Shown: positions 39,323 through 47,901 of the stretch, piece after piece | Numbering within the stretch: the first letter of the stretch is position 1 | Layout: the number at the start of each line of letters is the position of its first letter | Origin: Streptomyces sp. CC228A | GTDB lineage: Bacteria > Actinomycetota > Actinomycetes > Streptomycetales > Streptomycetaceae | Direction: 5' to 3' | Length of the DNA stretch: 64,000 bases | Assembly: GCF_021390935.1 (NCBI RefSeq) | Contig: NZ_JAJPUI010000008.1 | Span: forward strand, 186,001 to 250,000 | The notes under the pieces: generated by a model | What the model was told of the DNA's origin: nothing | Seen by the model: the letters and a program-made list of their open reading frames with translations, nothing else | Database searches by the model: none | Position numbers and translations under genes: made by a program

Positions 39323-41116
39323 CTAGCCGAGATCGAGTGCGTGGGGCAGCCCCATCCGGTAGCGGTACAGGTCGTGCCGCTTCAGGCCCTCCAGCTCCGG
39401 CGGCCGCAGCAGCGGGCGGACCGTGCAGCGCGGCGCCGCCGAACCGGTCCGGTCCAGCAGCGCGTTGACAGCCTGCCGGGCCGCCGCGTTGGCGCCCTCC
39501 ATCGTGGCGAGGTCGATGTCGACGGAGACGTAGTCCCCGGCGAGGAACAGGTTCGGCACACGGGTGGCCGCCCGGGGCCGGTCGTGGAACGTCCCCACCG
39601 GGTGGATGAGCAGCTCGTCCTCGTTCGTCGGATGCGGGGTGCCGAGGCCGTCCACCGCCGGGTCCAGGAACCAGCCGTGCAGGGCGCTGTCCTTCAGCGC
39701 GGGGTGCCCGGTGTCGTTGAGCGCCGCCTTCAACTGCGCCCACACCTCGCGCGCGACCTGCTCCCGGGTGCACTGCTTCGCGGTCTTCCCGTACAGGATG
39801 CCCGGACGGTCCCACTCCGAGACGTCCACCGACAGGCAGTCGGCGACCAGCCCGTCGCCGTACTCGGCGGGGAAGTCGCGGGCCCAGTGGTGGGCCTGCG
39901 CGATGGCGGTCAGCGCCCACGGCGAGTCCACGCAGTTCACATGGCCCCTCACCAGCGGCGGCCGCTCCGTCAGATAGAACTGGATGCCGGTCATCCAGTC
40001 CGTGCGGAGCCGGTCGCAGCGGGCCAGCTGCGGATCGGCGGCCCGCAGCGCGGGCCCCCAGGTCCGCCGGGCGTGCTCCACCGGCAGGGCGCAGACATAG
40101 TGGTCGGCGGTCACGTCCCGCCGTACGCCGCCGGGGTCCTCCATGCGCGCCGCCCGGATCGCCCCGTCCTCGTACACGAGCTCGCGCAGCGTCCAGCCGA
40201 CCTCCAGGGCGACGCCCAGGCTCCGCAGGTGCGCGGCCCACGGGTCGATCCACGCCTCGTTCGTGGGCGCGTTGAGGATCCGGTCCGGCGGGCCGTCCGC
40301 GCCCCGGCCCAGCGCGTTGAGGACGAACGCCTCGCCGAGCGTGCCGACCGTCCGCGTGCTGGCCTCCTCCGCCTTCGTGGCGACGATGTTGCGGGTCACG
40401 CCGACGGCGAGGATCCGCTGGTAGTCCTCGGACATCCGGGCGGCCCGGGTGAACTCCCACCACGGGGTGCGCTCCCACTCGCCGTCCCGCCGCTCCTGGC
40501 AGCTCGTCAGGAACACCAGGGCGCGCCCCACGAAGTACGCCGTCTCGTGTGCCGGGAGGCGGACGGCGGTGTCGACGAAGGCCGTCAGCGCGCGGCGCAA
40601 CTCGTCCAGTGTCAGCCGCTCCGGCCGGTGGCCCGGCCAGGGGATCGCGAACCGCAGGTCCTCGCGGCCGCTGCGGGCGAACAGCATCTCGCGGGGCGCC
40701 ACGAGGTTGTCGAAGACACCGCGCGGGTTCCCCGGGAACGGGATGCGGCGCATCGTGTCCGGCAGGTTGTGGTAGATGCCCGGGATGAACCGGAACCCGT
40801 GCTCGGCGGGGAGCGGCCGGCGGCCGCCGCGCGCGCTCCCGGGCACGTCCATGCTGCGGGCCTTGCCGCCGAGGGCGCGGCGCTCGTAGACGGTGACCCG
40901 GAAACCCCGTTCGGCGAGTTCGTGGGCGGCGGTGAGGCCGGCCACCCCGCCGCCCAGCACCGCGACCGACGGTGCCCGCCCGCCCCCGGCGGTCCGGTCG
41001 GGGCCGCTCGGCGCGGGGGCGGCCTGCGCGGGCGGTGCGGTGAGGCCCGCCGCCCCTGCGCCCGTGGCGGCGGCGCCCGCCATGAAGATCCGGCGCGTCG
41101 TACCCGTACGGTCCAT
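39323..41116 (-). CDS. Tat-exported FAD-dependent oxidoreductase (phytoene desaturase/amine oxidase-like)
   Basis: A 597-residue flavoprotein. The N-terminus TTRRIFMAGAAATGAGAAGL is a twin-arginine signal. The FAD fold follows: SVAVLGGGVAGLTAAHELAE with the acidic end VTVYERR. PLPAEHGFRFIPGIYHNLPD resembles hydroxysqualene dehydroxylase/carotenoid desaturase relatives. The C-terminal NLFLAGDYVSVDIDLATMEG is the second FAD contact. The substrate is unknown, but lipid or terpenoid oxidation at the cell surface is plausible. It is divergent from the SEC-C protein gene with about 138 bp between. Confidence 0.86.
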   Translation of the reverse strand: MDRTGTTRRIFMAGAAATGAGAAGLTAPPAQAAPAPSGPDRTAGGGRAPSVAVLGGGVAGLTAAHELAERGFRVTVYERRALGGKARSMDVPGSARGGRRPLPAEHGFRFIPGIYHNLPDTMRRIPFPGNPRGVFDNLVAPREMLFARSGREDLRFAIPWPGHRPERLTLDELRRALTAFVDTAVRLPAHETAYFVGRALVFLTSCQERRDGEWERTPWWEFTRAARMSEDYQRILAVGVTRNIVATKAEEASTRTVGTLGEAFVLNALGRGADGPPDRILNAPTNEAWIDPWAAHLRSLGVALEVGWTLRELVYEDGAIRAARMEDPGGVRRDVTADHYVCALPVEHARRTWGPALRAADPQLARCDRLRTDWMTGIQFYLTERPPLVRGHVNCVDSPWALTAIAQAHHWARDFPAEYGDGLVADCLSVDVSEWDRPGILYGKTAKQCTREQVAREVWAQLKAALNDTGHPALKDSALHGWFLDPAVDGLGTPHPTNEDELLIHPVGTFHDRPRAATRVPNLFLAGDYVSVDIDLATMEGANAAARQAVNALLDRTGSAAPRCTVRPLLRPPELEGLKRHDLYRYRMGLPHALDLG

Positions 41117-41254
41117 GCCCACCCCTTTACCGGCGGTAACTCCCGTGTGGCGCAGGAGGATAGGGCCGCCCCGCGGGACCCGGAAGTGCCGTGCGGCCCC
41201 TGCCGCACAATGACCGAAAGCACGCCCCGGCGGCGGCCCCGGCACAATGGCCCC

Positions 41255-41713
41255 ATGTCCCGACGCACGACCAGGAACCGCCGCGGCAAGCCCGCCCCGC
41301 CCCCGGCCCCCCGACCGCAGCCCGCCGTGCGGGCCGACGACCCGTGCCCGTGCGGCCTGCCCGCCGCGTACGCCGCCTGCTGCGGGCGCTTCCACGCGGG
41401 CACCGCGGCGGCGCCGACGGCCGAGCTGCTGATGCGCTCCCGCTACAGCGCCTTCGCCGTACGGGACGAGCCGTACCTCCTGCGCACCTGGTCGGCGGCG
41501 ACGCGTCCGCACGGCGTGGACTTCGACCCGGAACTGCACTGGACCGGCCTGGAGATCCTGGACACCTCCGACGGCACCCTCTTCCACACCGCCGGCACCG
41601 TCACGTTCGCGGCCCACTACACCCACGCCGGCAGCCCCGGCACCCTGCGCGAACGCAGCCGCTTCGAGAAGGCCGACGGCCGGTGGGCGTATGTGGACGG
41701 GGCCTTCGACTGA
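41255..41713 (+). CDS. SEC-C motif protein (UPF0225/YchJ family)
   Basis: A 152-residue protein. After a basic N-terminal tail comes DDPCPCGLPAAYAACCGRFH, the cysteine-rich zinc-binding SEC-C motif, followed by APTAELLMRSRYSAFAV, the family signature. The rest is an NTF2-like fold (WTGLEILDTSDGTLFHTAGT). The cellular role of this widespread family is unknown. Confidence 0.92.
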   Translation: MSRRTTRNRRGKPAPPPAPRPQPAVRADDPCPCGLPAAYAACCGRFHAGTAAAPTAELLMRSRYSAFAVRDEPYLLRTWSAATRPHGVDFDPELHWTGLEILDTSDGTLFHTAGTVTFAAHYTHAGSPGTLRERSRFEKADGRWAYVDGAFD

Positions 41714-41848
41714 AGCCCGCCTCCCCGCTCGGAAGCCCGCGCCGGCTGCCCGGCCGAGGAGTCGGCCGAGGCGCCGCGGGACCACGGGAGCGTCCCGGTC
41801 GCTGCTGCGCGGCGTGACCAGCCGCTGCGGGCCGGCCGGCCGGGGACG

Positions 41849-42109
41849 CTAGCGGACGCCGGTGCCGGGTCGCAGCACCAGGCCCGGGTTGTACGCGGCA
41901 AGCACCTTGTTGGCGCGGGCCAGCGCCGACAGGGCGTACTCCCGGTCCGCCTGGTCCTCGGCGCACAGCGGGCCGCGGAACCGGCGCACCTCGCGCGCCG
42001 CGCACACGGCGTCGACCTCCGCCTGCAGGACACCCAGCGGCATACAGGAACCGATCATGGCGGCGACCTGGTCGGGGATCGGGACGGGGATGAGACGCGA
42101 CACGGTCAC
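41849..42109 (-). CDS. Hypothetical protein
   Basis: An 86-residue protein beginning VTVSRLIPVPIPDQVAAMIG, with three cysteines (positions about 24, 37 and 49) and a C-terminal LARANKVLAAYNPGLVLRPG helix-strand segment. I do not recognise it. AAGGAC lies 8 bases before the GTG at 42109. Confidence 0.55.
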   Translation of the reverse strand: MTVSRLIPVPIPDQVAAMIGSCMPLGVLQAEVDAVCAAREVRRFRGPLCAEDQADREYALSALARANKVLAAYNPGLVLRPGTGVR

Positions 42110-42284
42110 GTGAGGTCCTTGTCTGCTGCTGTCCTGCTTGTGGCAGGCCTTCGACTGCGGGGTGTACCCCCCTATGGTGACGGCTTCCGCACCCCGCTCC
42201 GCCCCCGGGTCCGTCCCCGTCCTGCAACGGTCCTGCGTTCCCGCCCCGCACCGGGGTACCCGTCGGCCCTTGGAGGTGATCGCC

Positions 42285-42485
42285 ATGCCAGAGCCCGGCA
42301 GCAAGAAGTACGACGTCCACCGCGCCCGGCTGCGCAAGGAGGCGGAGAACCAGGGCGTGCCCGACCAGGACGCGAACGAGGAGGCGAACGCGAAACTGCA
42401 GGAGAGCCCCGAGTGGAGTGCGCGCGGCCCGCGCACCGAACGCGGCCGCGGCCCCAAGGGGGAGCGCGGGGAGCGGTCCGAGTGA
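42285..42485 (+). CDS. Small hydrophilic hypothetical protein
   Basis: A 66-residue, highly charged protein (MPEPGSKKYDVHRARLRKEA then DQDANEEANAKLQESPEW). It resembles small Streptomyces proteins of the phospho-/stress-associated type but no function is established. GGAGGTGA lies 6 bases upstream of the ATG, a strong ribosome-binding site. Confidence 0.6.
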   Translation: MPEPGSKKYDVHRARLRKEAENQGVPDQDANEEANAKLQESPEWSARGPRTERGRGPKGERGERSE

Positions 42486-42546
42486 CGGCCGGGCTGCCGC
42501 GCAGGCCGCGCACCGGCGTCCGCGCGGAGCCCGGCACCCGCAGGTG

Positions 42547-43611
42547 TCAGCGCCCCGACAGGACCGCGTCCAGGTCGTACGAGACGGGCTCCTCCAACTG
42601 GGTGTAGCCGCAGCTCTCCGGGGCGCGGTCGGGGCGCCAGCGGCGGAACTGCGCCGTGTGCCGGAAGCGGTCGCCCTCCATGTGGTCGTACGCCACCTCG
42701 CACACCCGTTCCGGCCGCAGCGCCACCCACGACAGGTCCTTCTTCCCCGACCACCGGCTCGGCGCCCCCGGCAGCCGCCCCGCCTCGTGCGCCGCGGCGT
42801 CCGCCCACGAGGCCCACGGATGGCCGTCCGGCGGGTCCATGACCAGTGGCTCCAGCTCCCGCACCAGCTCCTCGCGGCGGCGTGCGGTGAACGCCGCGCA
42901 CACCCCCACGTGCTGGAGCGCCCCCTTCGCGTCGTACAGCCCGAGCAGCAGCGAGCCGACCACCGGGCCGCTCTTGTGGAAGCGGTACCCGGCCACCACC
43001 ACGTCCGCGGTCCGCTCGTGCTTGACCTTGTACATGACCCGGGCGTCCGGGCGGTAGGGCAGGTCGAGCGGCTTGGCGACGATCCCGTCGAGCCCGGCGC
43101 CCTCGTACCGCTCGAACCAGTCCCCGGCCACCTCGCGGTCCGTCGTGGCGGGCGCCAGGTGCACCGGGGGGCGCACGCCCGCGAGGACGCGCTCCAGTGC
43201 CGCGCGGCGCTCCGCCAGCGGGGCGCCCATGAGCGACACGTCGTCCAGAGCGAGCAGGTCGAAGGCGACGAACCGCGCCGGAGTCCGCTCGGCCAGCGTC
43301 CGCACGCGCGAATCCGCGGGATGGATGCGCTCGGTCAGCCGGTCGAAGTCCAGACGCCCTTCGCATGCGATGACGATCTCGCCGTCCACCACGCACCGCT
43401 CCGGCAGACGCTCCCGCGCCGCGTCCGCCAGCTCGGGGAAGTAGCGGGTCAGCGGCTTGCCCGTGCGGCTGCCGATCACCACCTCGGCGCCGTCCCGGTG
43501 CACGATCGCCCGGAACCCGTCCCACTTGGCCTCGTACTGCATCCCCGGCGGGATCGTCTTCACGCTCTTGGCCAGCATCGGCTTCACGGGCGGCATCACC
43601 GGCAGGTCCAT
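42547..43611 (-). CDS. ATP-dependent DNA ligase, LigC/LigD-ligase type
   Basis: A 354-residue ATP-dependent DNA ligase. The adenylated lysine is in QYEAKWDGFRAIV (KxDG motif, about residue 29). Motif III is in ARFVAFDLLALDD and motif IV in GLDGIVAKPLDLPY; YKVKHERTADVVVAGYR starts the OB-fold domain. In actinomycetes such ligases act in non-homologous end joining or backup repair. It is divergent from a LigD-type polymerase gene with 74 bp between, so the two may share control. No Ku gene is in the window. Confidence 0.92.
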   Translation of the reverse strand: MDLPVMPPVKPMLAKSVKTIPPGMQYEAKWDGFRAIVHRDGAEVVIGSRTGKPLTRYFPELADAARERLPERCVVDGEIVIACEGRLDFDRLTERIHPADSRVRTLAERTPARFVAFDLLALDDVSLMGAPLAERRAALERVLAGVRPPVHLAPATTDREVAGDWFERYEGAGLDGIVAKPLDLPYRPDARVMYKVKHERTADVVVAGYRFHKSGPVVGSLLLGLYDAKGALQHVGVCAAFTARRREELVRELEPLVMDPPDGHPWASWADAAAHEAGRLPGAPSRWSGKKDLSWVALRPERVCEVAYDHMEGDRFRHTAQFRRWRPDRAPESCGYTQLEEPVSYDLDAVLSGR

Positions 43612-43685
43612 GGCGCGATTCTGCCCGAAACGGAAGGAGGTAGCCCGATATGCGCGTCATGTCGGCTCGGCCTACCGTGGCGGCT

Positions 43686-44795
43686 ATGGCAGATGCGGTG
43701 GAGTTGGAGGCCGGAGGCCGCAAGGTGCGCCTGAGCAACCCGGACAAGGTCTACTTCCCGGAGCGGGGCTTCACCAAGCTGGACGTCGCCCGCTACTACC
43801 TGGCCGTCGGCGACGGCATCACCCGCGCCCTGCGCGACCGGCCGACCACCCTGGAGCGGTTCCCCGACGGCGTCGAGGGCGAGTCCTTCTTCCAGAAGCG
43901 GGCCCCCAAGAACCTGCCCGACTGGATCCCCACCGCCCACATCTCCTTCCCCAGCGGCCGTTCGGCCGACGAGATCCGCCCCACCGAGGTCGCCGCCGTC
44001 CTGTGGGCCGCCAACCTCGGCACGCTCACCTTCCACCCGTGGCCGGTGCGCGGCGACGCCACCGACCACCCCGACGAACTGCGCATCGACCTGGACCCGC
44101 AGCCCGGCACGGGCTTCACCGACGCCGTACGGGCCGCCCACGAGCTGCGCGCCCTGCTCGACGAGTACGGACTGCGGGGCTGGCCCAAGACCTCCGGCGG
44201 CCGCGGGCTGCACGTCTACGTGCCGATCGCCCCGCGCTGGACCTTCGCGGGGGTGCGCCGCGCCGCCATCGCGGTCGGCCGCGAGCTGGAGCGCCGGATG
44301 CCGGGCCGGGTCACCACGGCCTGGTGGAAGGAGGAGCGGGGGGAGCGGATCTTCGTCGACTACAACCAGACCGCCCGGGACCGGACCATCGCCTCCGCGT
44401 ACTCCATCCGGCCCAAGCCCCACGCGCCGGTGTCCGCGCCCTTGCGCTGGCAGGAGCTCGACGACGTGGACCCCCGCGACTTCGACCTGGCCACCATGCC
44501 CGTGCGGTACCAGGACGAGGGCGACGTCCACGCCGACATGGAGGAGCACGCCTTCGGCCTGGAGGGGCTGCTGGAGCTGGCCGAACGCGACGAGCGCGAG
44601 CACGGGCTCGGCGACCTGCCGTATCCGCCGGACCATCCGAAGATGCCGGGCGAACCCACACGGGTGCAGCCCAGCCGTGCGAAGGGGAGCAGCGGGAAGC
44701 GCGCCGAGGAGGACCACCCGACAGACGGCGGGAAGCGCGCCGAGGAGGACCCCGGGGCCCGCGAGGAGGCCCGGCGGAGCAGACCGAGCACATAG
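43686..44795 (+). CDS. LigD-type polymerase/primase domain protein
   Basis: A 369-residue stand-alone NHEJ polymerase (PolDom, archaeo-eukaryotic primase fold). Diagnostic motifs are LSNPDKVYFPERGFTKLDV, the catalytic acidic pair in LRIDLDPQPG, TSGGRGLHVYVPI with the conserved histidine, and IFVDYNQTARDRTIASAYS. It adds nucleotides or ribonucleotides at DNA ends. The last 60 residues are Lys/Glu/Arg-rich and probably disordered (two copies of GGKRAEED-like sequence). ATG 43686 is preferred over an in-frame ATG 36 bases upstream because the protein then begins as in relatives. Confidence 0.92.
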   Translation: MADAVELEAGGRKVRLSNPDKVYFPERGFTKLDVARYYLAVGDGITRALRDRPTTLERFPDGVEGESFFQKRAPKNLPDWIPTAHISFPSGRSADEIRPTEVAAVLWAANLGTLTFHPWPVRGDATDHPDELRIDLDPQPGTGFTDAVRAAHELRALLDEYGLRGWPKTSGGRGLHVYVPIAPRWTFAGVRRAAIAVGRELERRMPGRVTTAWWKEERGERIFVDYNQTARDRTIASAYSIRPKPHAPVSAPLRWQELDDVDPRDFDLATMPVRYQDEGDVHADMEEHAFGLEGLLELAERDEREHGLGDLPYPPDHPKMPGEPTRVQPSRAKGSSGKRAEEDHPTDGGKRAEEDPGAREEARRSRPST

Positions 44796-45171
44796 GCCCC
44801 GGGCCCCGAAGCGTCGCAGACCGCGCAGCACGTGCAAGCAGAGGGAGCGGAGGAGGGAGCGGAGGAGGGCGCGGAAGAGGGAGCGGAAGAGGGAGCGGAA
44901 GAGGCCCTTCCGCTCGCGGATTTCGCACACGTCGCAGGACCCGCCGGGCGCGGCGCGCCGGGCGGGCAGCGGTGGGAAGGGGTAAACCGGTCACGGGACC
45001 CGCACACCGCGCGCCGCACGCCCGGGACCCGTCCGCAGGCGGCCGGGCACGGCACCGGATGGGGTCCGCGGCACCCGCGTGGTGCCGCCCGCCCCGCCGC
45101 ACCGTCACGTTCGGCCCGCCGCCCCGGCGGCAGCGCCCCCACCACCGGCACCCGAAGGAGCAGCGCACCCC
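44796..45171. repeat. Intergenic region with GGAAGAGGGAGC repeats
   Basis: The 376-bp gap contains a purine-rich array at 44841-44905 built from GAGGGAGCGGA units of 11-12 bp. The remainder is plain G+C-rich sequence with the expected promoter of the glyoxalase-fold gene; I see no other gene. Confidence 0.65.
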
Positions 45172-45978
45172 ATGCTCACCACCCGCTTCGTCACCGGCGC
45201 CCCGAACTGGGTCGACCTCGGCACTCCCGACCTGGACGGCGCCCGGTCCTTCTACCAAGGGCTGTTCGGCTGGACGTTCCAGGACGCCGGACCGGACTCC
45301 GGCGGATACGGCATGTTCCAGCGCGGTGGCAGCACCGTCGCAGGCGCCATGGCCATCCCCGCCGAGCACGGCCGTTCCGCGTGGACGGTCTACTTCCAGG
45401 CGCCCGACGCCGACGCCGCCGCCGCGGCCGTGCAGCAGGGCGGGGGCGCGGTGGGCCTCGCGCCCATGGACGTGCACGACCTCGGCCGGATGGCGCTGTT
45501 CAGCGATCCGACCGGGGCCGGTTTCGGTGTGTGGCAGCCCGGCACGAACAAGGGGCTCGACGCGGTCGGCGAACCGAACGCGCTCTCCTGGACCGAGCTC
45601 TACACCCCCGACCCGGTCACCGACCTGTCCTTCTACGACCTGGTCTTCGGCATGGAGGCCCACACGGCCGACCCCGCGGCGGGAGGCTCCGGCTACACCC
45701 TCCTTCAGCCGTCCGGGACGGGGCGGTCCTCACTGGAGGACGCCTTCGGCGGTGTCGTCCCGCTGGCGGAGGACCCTTCGGAGGCGGAGAGCGGCCCCTC
45801 GTGGACCCCTTACTTCCAGGTGACCGACCTGGACGGGGCCGTCGCGCAGGTCGAGCGGCTGGGCGGCTCCGTGCGGAGGGAGGCGGTGAAGCTCGCGGGT
45901 CTCGGCCGCGCGGCGAAGCTCACGGATCCGTACGGCGCCCGCTTCGCGCTGCTGGAACGCGCCGCCCGCACTCCCTGA
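45172..45978 (+). CDS. Two-domain VOC (glyoxalase/bleomycin-resistance fold) protein
   Basis: A 268-residue protein of two tandem VOC modules. The first starts PNWVDLGTPDLDGARSFYQG and ends LFSDPTGAGFGVWQP; the second starts SWTELYTPDPVTDLSFYDLV and ends LTDPYGARFALLER. This arrangement is typical of Streptomyces hydroxylase-like or resistance-type VOC proteins. The metal ligands vary between domains, so catalysis cannot be asserted. GGAG lies 11 bases upstream of the ATG at 45172. Confidence 0.9.
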   Translation: MLTTRFVTGAPNWVDLGTPDLDGARSFYQGLFGWTFQDAGPDSGGYGMFQRGGSTVAGAMAIPAEHGRSAWTVYFQAPDADAAAAAVQQGGGAVGLAPMDVHDLGRMALFSDPTGAGFGVWQPGTNKGLDAVGEPNALSWTELYTPDPVTDLSFYDLVFGMEAHTADPAAGGSGYTLLQPSGTGRSSLEDAFGGVVPLAEDPSEAESGPSWTPYFQVTDLDGAVAQVERLGGSVRREAVKLAGLGRAAKLTDPYGARFALLERAARTP

Positions 45979-46290
45979 CGGGTCCCCGGAGCCGGGTTCG
46001 GCGCGGCTGCCGGAGCGGACGCGTGACTCCGGGCCGGCATGATTCCCGGCTGCGCCGCCGGGCGGCCGTACGCGCAACGAGGCGCCCTACCCCCGTCCGG
46101 TGCACCCGCCCGTACCCCCGTCCGGTGCACCCGCCGGGACGCCGTCCGGTACGGCCACCGGGACGCCGTCCGGTACGGCTCCGGGGCCGTGCCGCCCGGA
46201 GCCCCGGGTGGCGCCGCGCCGAGTCGGCCGACCCTTTGCGCCGCCGCACCACGCGGGGCCATCCTGGCGGGGCGCGACCGCCGCGTCACC
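45979..46290. repeat. Intergenic region with 24-bp tandem repeats
   Basis: At 46089-46135 the unit TACCCCCGTCCGGTGCACCC (24-bp period) occurs twice, followed at 46136-46183 by two copies of a related 24-bp unit GGGACGCCGTCCGGTACGGC. No gene is evident. It lies directly before the WhiB-like promoter. Confidence 0.65.
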
Positions 46291-46319
46291 GTTGACCGTT
46301 CGTTGACCGGTCGTTTATC
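46291..46319 (+). promoter_or_regulatory. Promoter region of the WhiB-like gene with doubled TTGACC box
   Basis: GTTGACCG is present twice (46291-46298 and 46302-46309). Either TTGACC could serve as -35 box, with TTTATC (46314-46319) as a possible -10. GGGGAGGG at 46325-46332 is the ribosome-binding site for ATG 46341. Confidence 0.4.
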
Positions 46320-46340
46320 GCGTACGGGGAGGGTGGGCCC

Positions 46341-46628
46341 ATGCCGATCAACAGCACCGTGAACAGCGCCGCCCTCCCCGCTCCGCACGACCCCGAGCTC
46401 TCCTGGCAGAAGACCGCCCTGTGCGCCCAGACCGGCCCGGAGCTGTTCTTCCCCGAGCCCGGCTCCTCCACCCGGGAGGCGAAGTTCCTCTGCGGGCGCT
46501 GCGACGCGCGGGGCGCCTGCCTGGAGTACGCGCTGGCGCACGACGAGCGGTTCGGGGTCTGGGGCGGGCTGTCGGAGCAGGAGCGGCTCGCCCTCAGGCG
46601 CGGGCGCCGCGAGCGGCAGGCGGCCTGA
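46341..46628 (+). CDS. WhiB-family iron-sulfur transcriptional regulator
   Basis: A 95-residue Wbl protein. The four cluster-binding cysteines are in KTALCAQTGPELFF, FLCGRCDARGACLEYAL; GVWGGLSEQERLAL is the conserved turn before the basic C-terminus RRGRRERQAA. Wbl proteins bind a [4Fe-4S] cluster and usually act with the principal sigma factor in development, redox response or antibiotic resistance. I cannot place it in one Wbl subgroup with certainty. Confidence 0.93.
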   Translation: MPINSTVNSAALPAPHDPELSWQKTALCAQTGPELFFPEPGSSTREAKFLCGRCDARGACLEYALAHDERFGVWGGLSEQERLALRRGRRERQAA

Positions 46629-46811
46629 CGGCGGCGCGCGGGCAGCCTCCGGCGCCGCGCCGCCCACGCTGCCTGCGGCCCGCTGCCGGGTGGCCTGCCG
46701 CCTGCGGCCCCCTGCCTGAGGAAGGCTGCCCGCCGGCGTGAAAGGGCCGGCCCGCTGCACGACGAGGCCGGCCCGCTGCGCGGGGCGCCCCGGGGCCCGC
46801 GGACGGCCGGG

Positions 46812-47792
46812 TCAGTCGGTCCGCGCCGCCCGTGCCGCCAGCCGGGCCTGGCGCGTGGCGAGCTTCTCGTCGAACCGCTTCGCCTCCGTGTCCAGCCCGT
46901 CCATGTAGAGCCCGAGCTCCTCCTGGGCCTTGCGGCCCTCGGGGCCGAGCCCGTCGATCTCCATGACCTTCAGGAAGCGCAGCACCGGCTGCAGGACGTC
47001 GTCGTGGTGGATGCGCAGGTTGTAGATCCCGCCGATCGCCATCTGGGCGGCGGCCCGCTCGAAGCCCGGGATGCCGTGGCCCGGCATCCGGAAGTCGACC
47101 ACCACGTCCCGCACCGCCTGCATGGTCAGGTCGGGCGCGAGCCCGAACGCCGCCGACAGCAGGTTCCGGTAGAACACCATGTGCAGGTTCTCGTCGGTCG
47201 CGATGCGGGACAGCATCCGGTCGCAGACCGGGTCGCCCGAGTGGTGGCCGGTGTTGCGGTGCGAGATGCGCGTCGCCAGCTCCTGGAACGCCACGTACGC
47301 CACGGAGTGCAGCATCGAGTGGCGGTTGTCCGACTCGAAGCCCTCGCTCATGTGGGACATGCGGAACTGCTCCAGCTTGTCCGGGTCCACGGCGCGCGAC
47401 GTCAGCAGGTAGTCGCGCATCACGATGCCGTGCCGCCCCTCCTCGGCGGTCCACCGGTGCACCCAGGTGCCCCAGGCGCCGTCCCGGCCGAAGAGGGTGG
47501 CGATCTCGTGGTGGTAGCTCGGCAGGTTGTCCTCCGTCAGCAGGTTCACGATGAGCGCTGTCCTGCCGACGTCGGTGACCTTCGACTGCCCCGGCTCCCA
47601 CTCCTCGCCGTCCTCGAAGAACCGCGGGAAGTTGCGGCCGTCCGACCACGGGACGTACTCGTGCGGCATCCAGTCCTTGACGACCTTGAGATGACGGTTG
47701 AGCTCCGTCTCGACGACCTCTTCCAGTGCGTACAGCAGCCGGGCGTCGGTCCACTCCGCCGAACTGCCGAGGTGGGGAGAGGTGAGGGTCAC
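46812..47792 (-). CDS. Acyl-ACP desaturase (ferritin-like diiron type)
   Basis: A 326-residue soluble diiron desaturase that introduces double bonds into fatty acyl chains. Iron ligands appear in VVETELNRHL, TAEEGRHGIVM and IATDENLHMVFYRN. GTG at 47792 is chosen because AGGAG lies 7 bases before it; an in-frame ATG 27 bases earlier (47819) has no ribosome-binding site and touches the operator. It lies downstream of the ABC-F gene on the same strand, separated by 109 bp that carry a set of repeats typical of a TetR-type operator. Confidence 0.9.
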   Translation of the reverse strand: MTLTSPHLGSSAEWTDARLLYALEEVVETELNRHLKVVKDWMPHEYVPWSDGRNFPRFFEDGEEWEPGQSKVTDVGRTALIVNLLTEDNLPSYHHEIATLFGRDGAWGTWVHRWTAEEGRHGIVMRDYLLTSRAVDPDKLEQFRMSHMSEGFESDNRHSMLHSVAYVAFQELATRISHRNTGHHSGDPVCDRMLSRIATDENLHMVFYRNLLSAAFGLAPDLTMQAVRDVVVDFRMPGHGIPGFERAAAQMAIGGIYNLRIHHDDVLQPVLRFLKVMEIDGLGPEGRKAQEELGLYMDGLDTEAKRFDEKLATRQARLAARAARTD

Positions 47793-47820
47793 GGGGCGCT
47801 CCTGGAAAAACGGGATCATT

Positions 47821-47853
47821 ACCTACGGGCTCGTAGGTTACGAGACCGTAGGT
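47821..47853 (-). promoter_or_regulatory. Three-half-site operator upstream of the desaturase gene
   Basis: ACCTACG-GGCT-CGTAGGT (47821-47838) is a perfect 7-bp inverted repeat, and a third half site CGTAGGT follows at 47847-47853, 15 bp after the second. Such sites are typical for TetR-type regulators of fatty-acid genes. The regulator is not in the window. Confidence 0.6.
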
Positions 47854-47901
47854 TAAGCAGGCCGTAAGGGTATGGCCAAGATCTGTCATGAAGTTGTCTG
47901 A

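Noticed and set aside
36810-40478. Minus-strand open frame of 1222 codons
   Set aside because: It runs out of frame across the M64 peptidase, GH4 and FAD oxidoreductase genes, is Gly/Arg/Ala-only in composition and has no motifs. It is a shadow frame of G+C-rich DNA.
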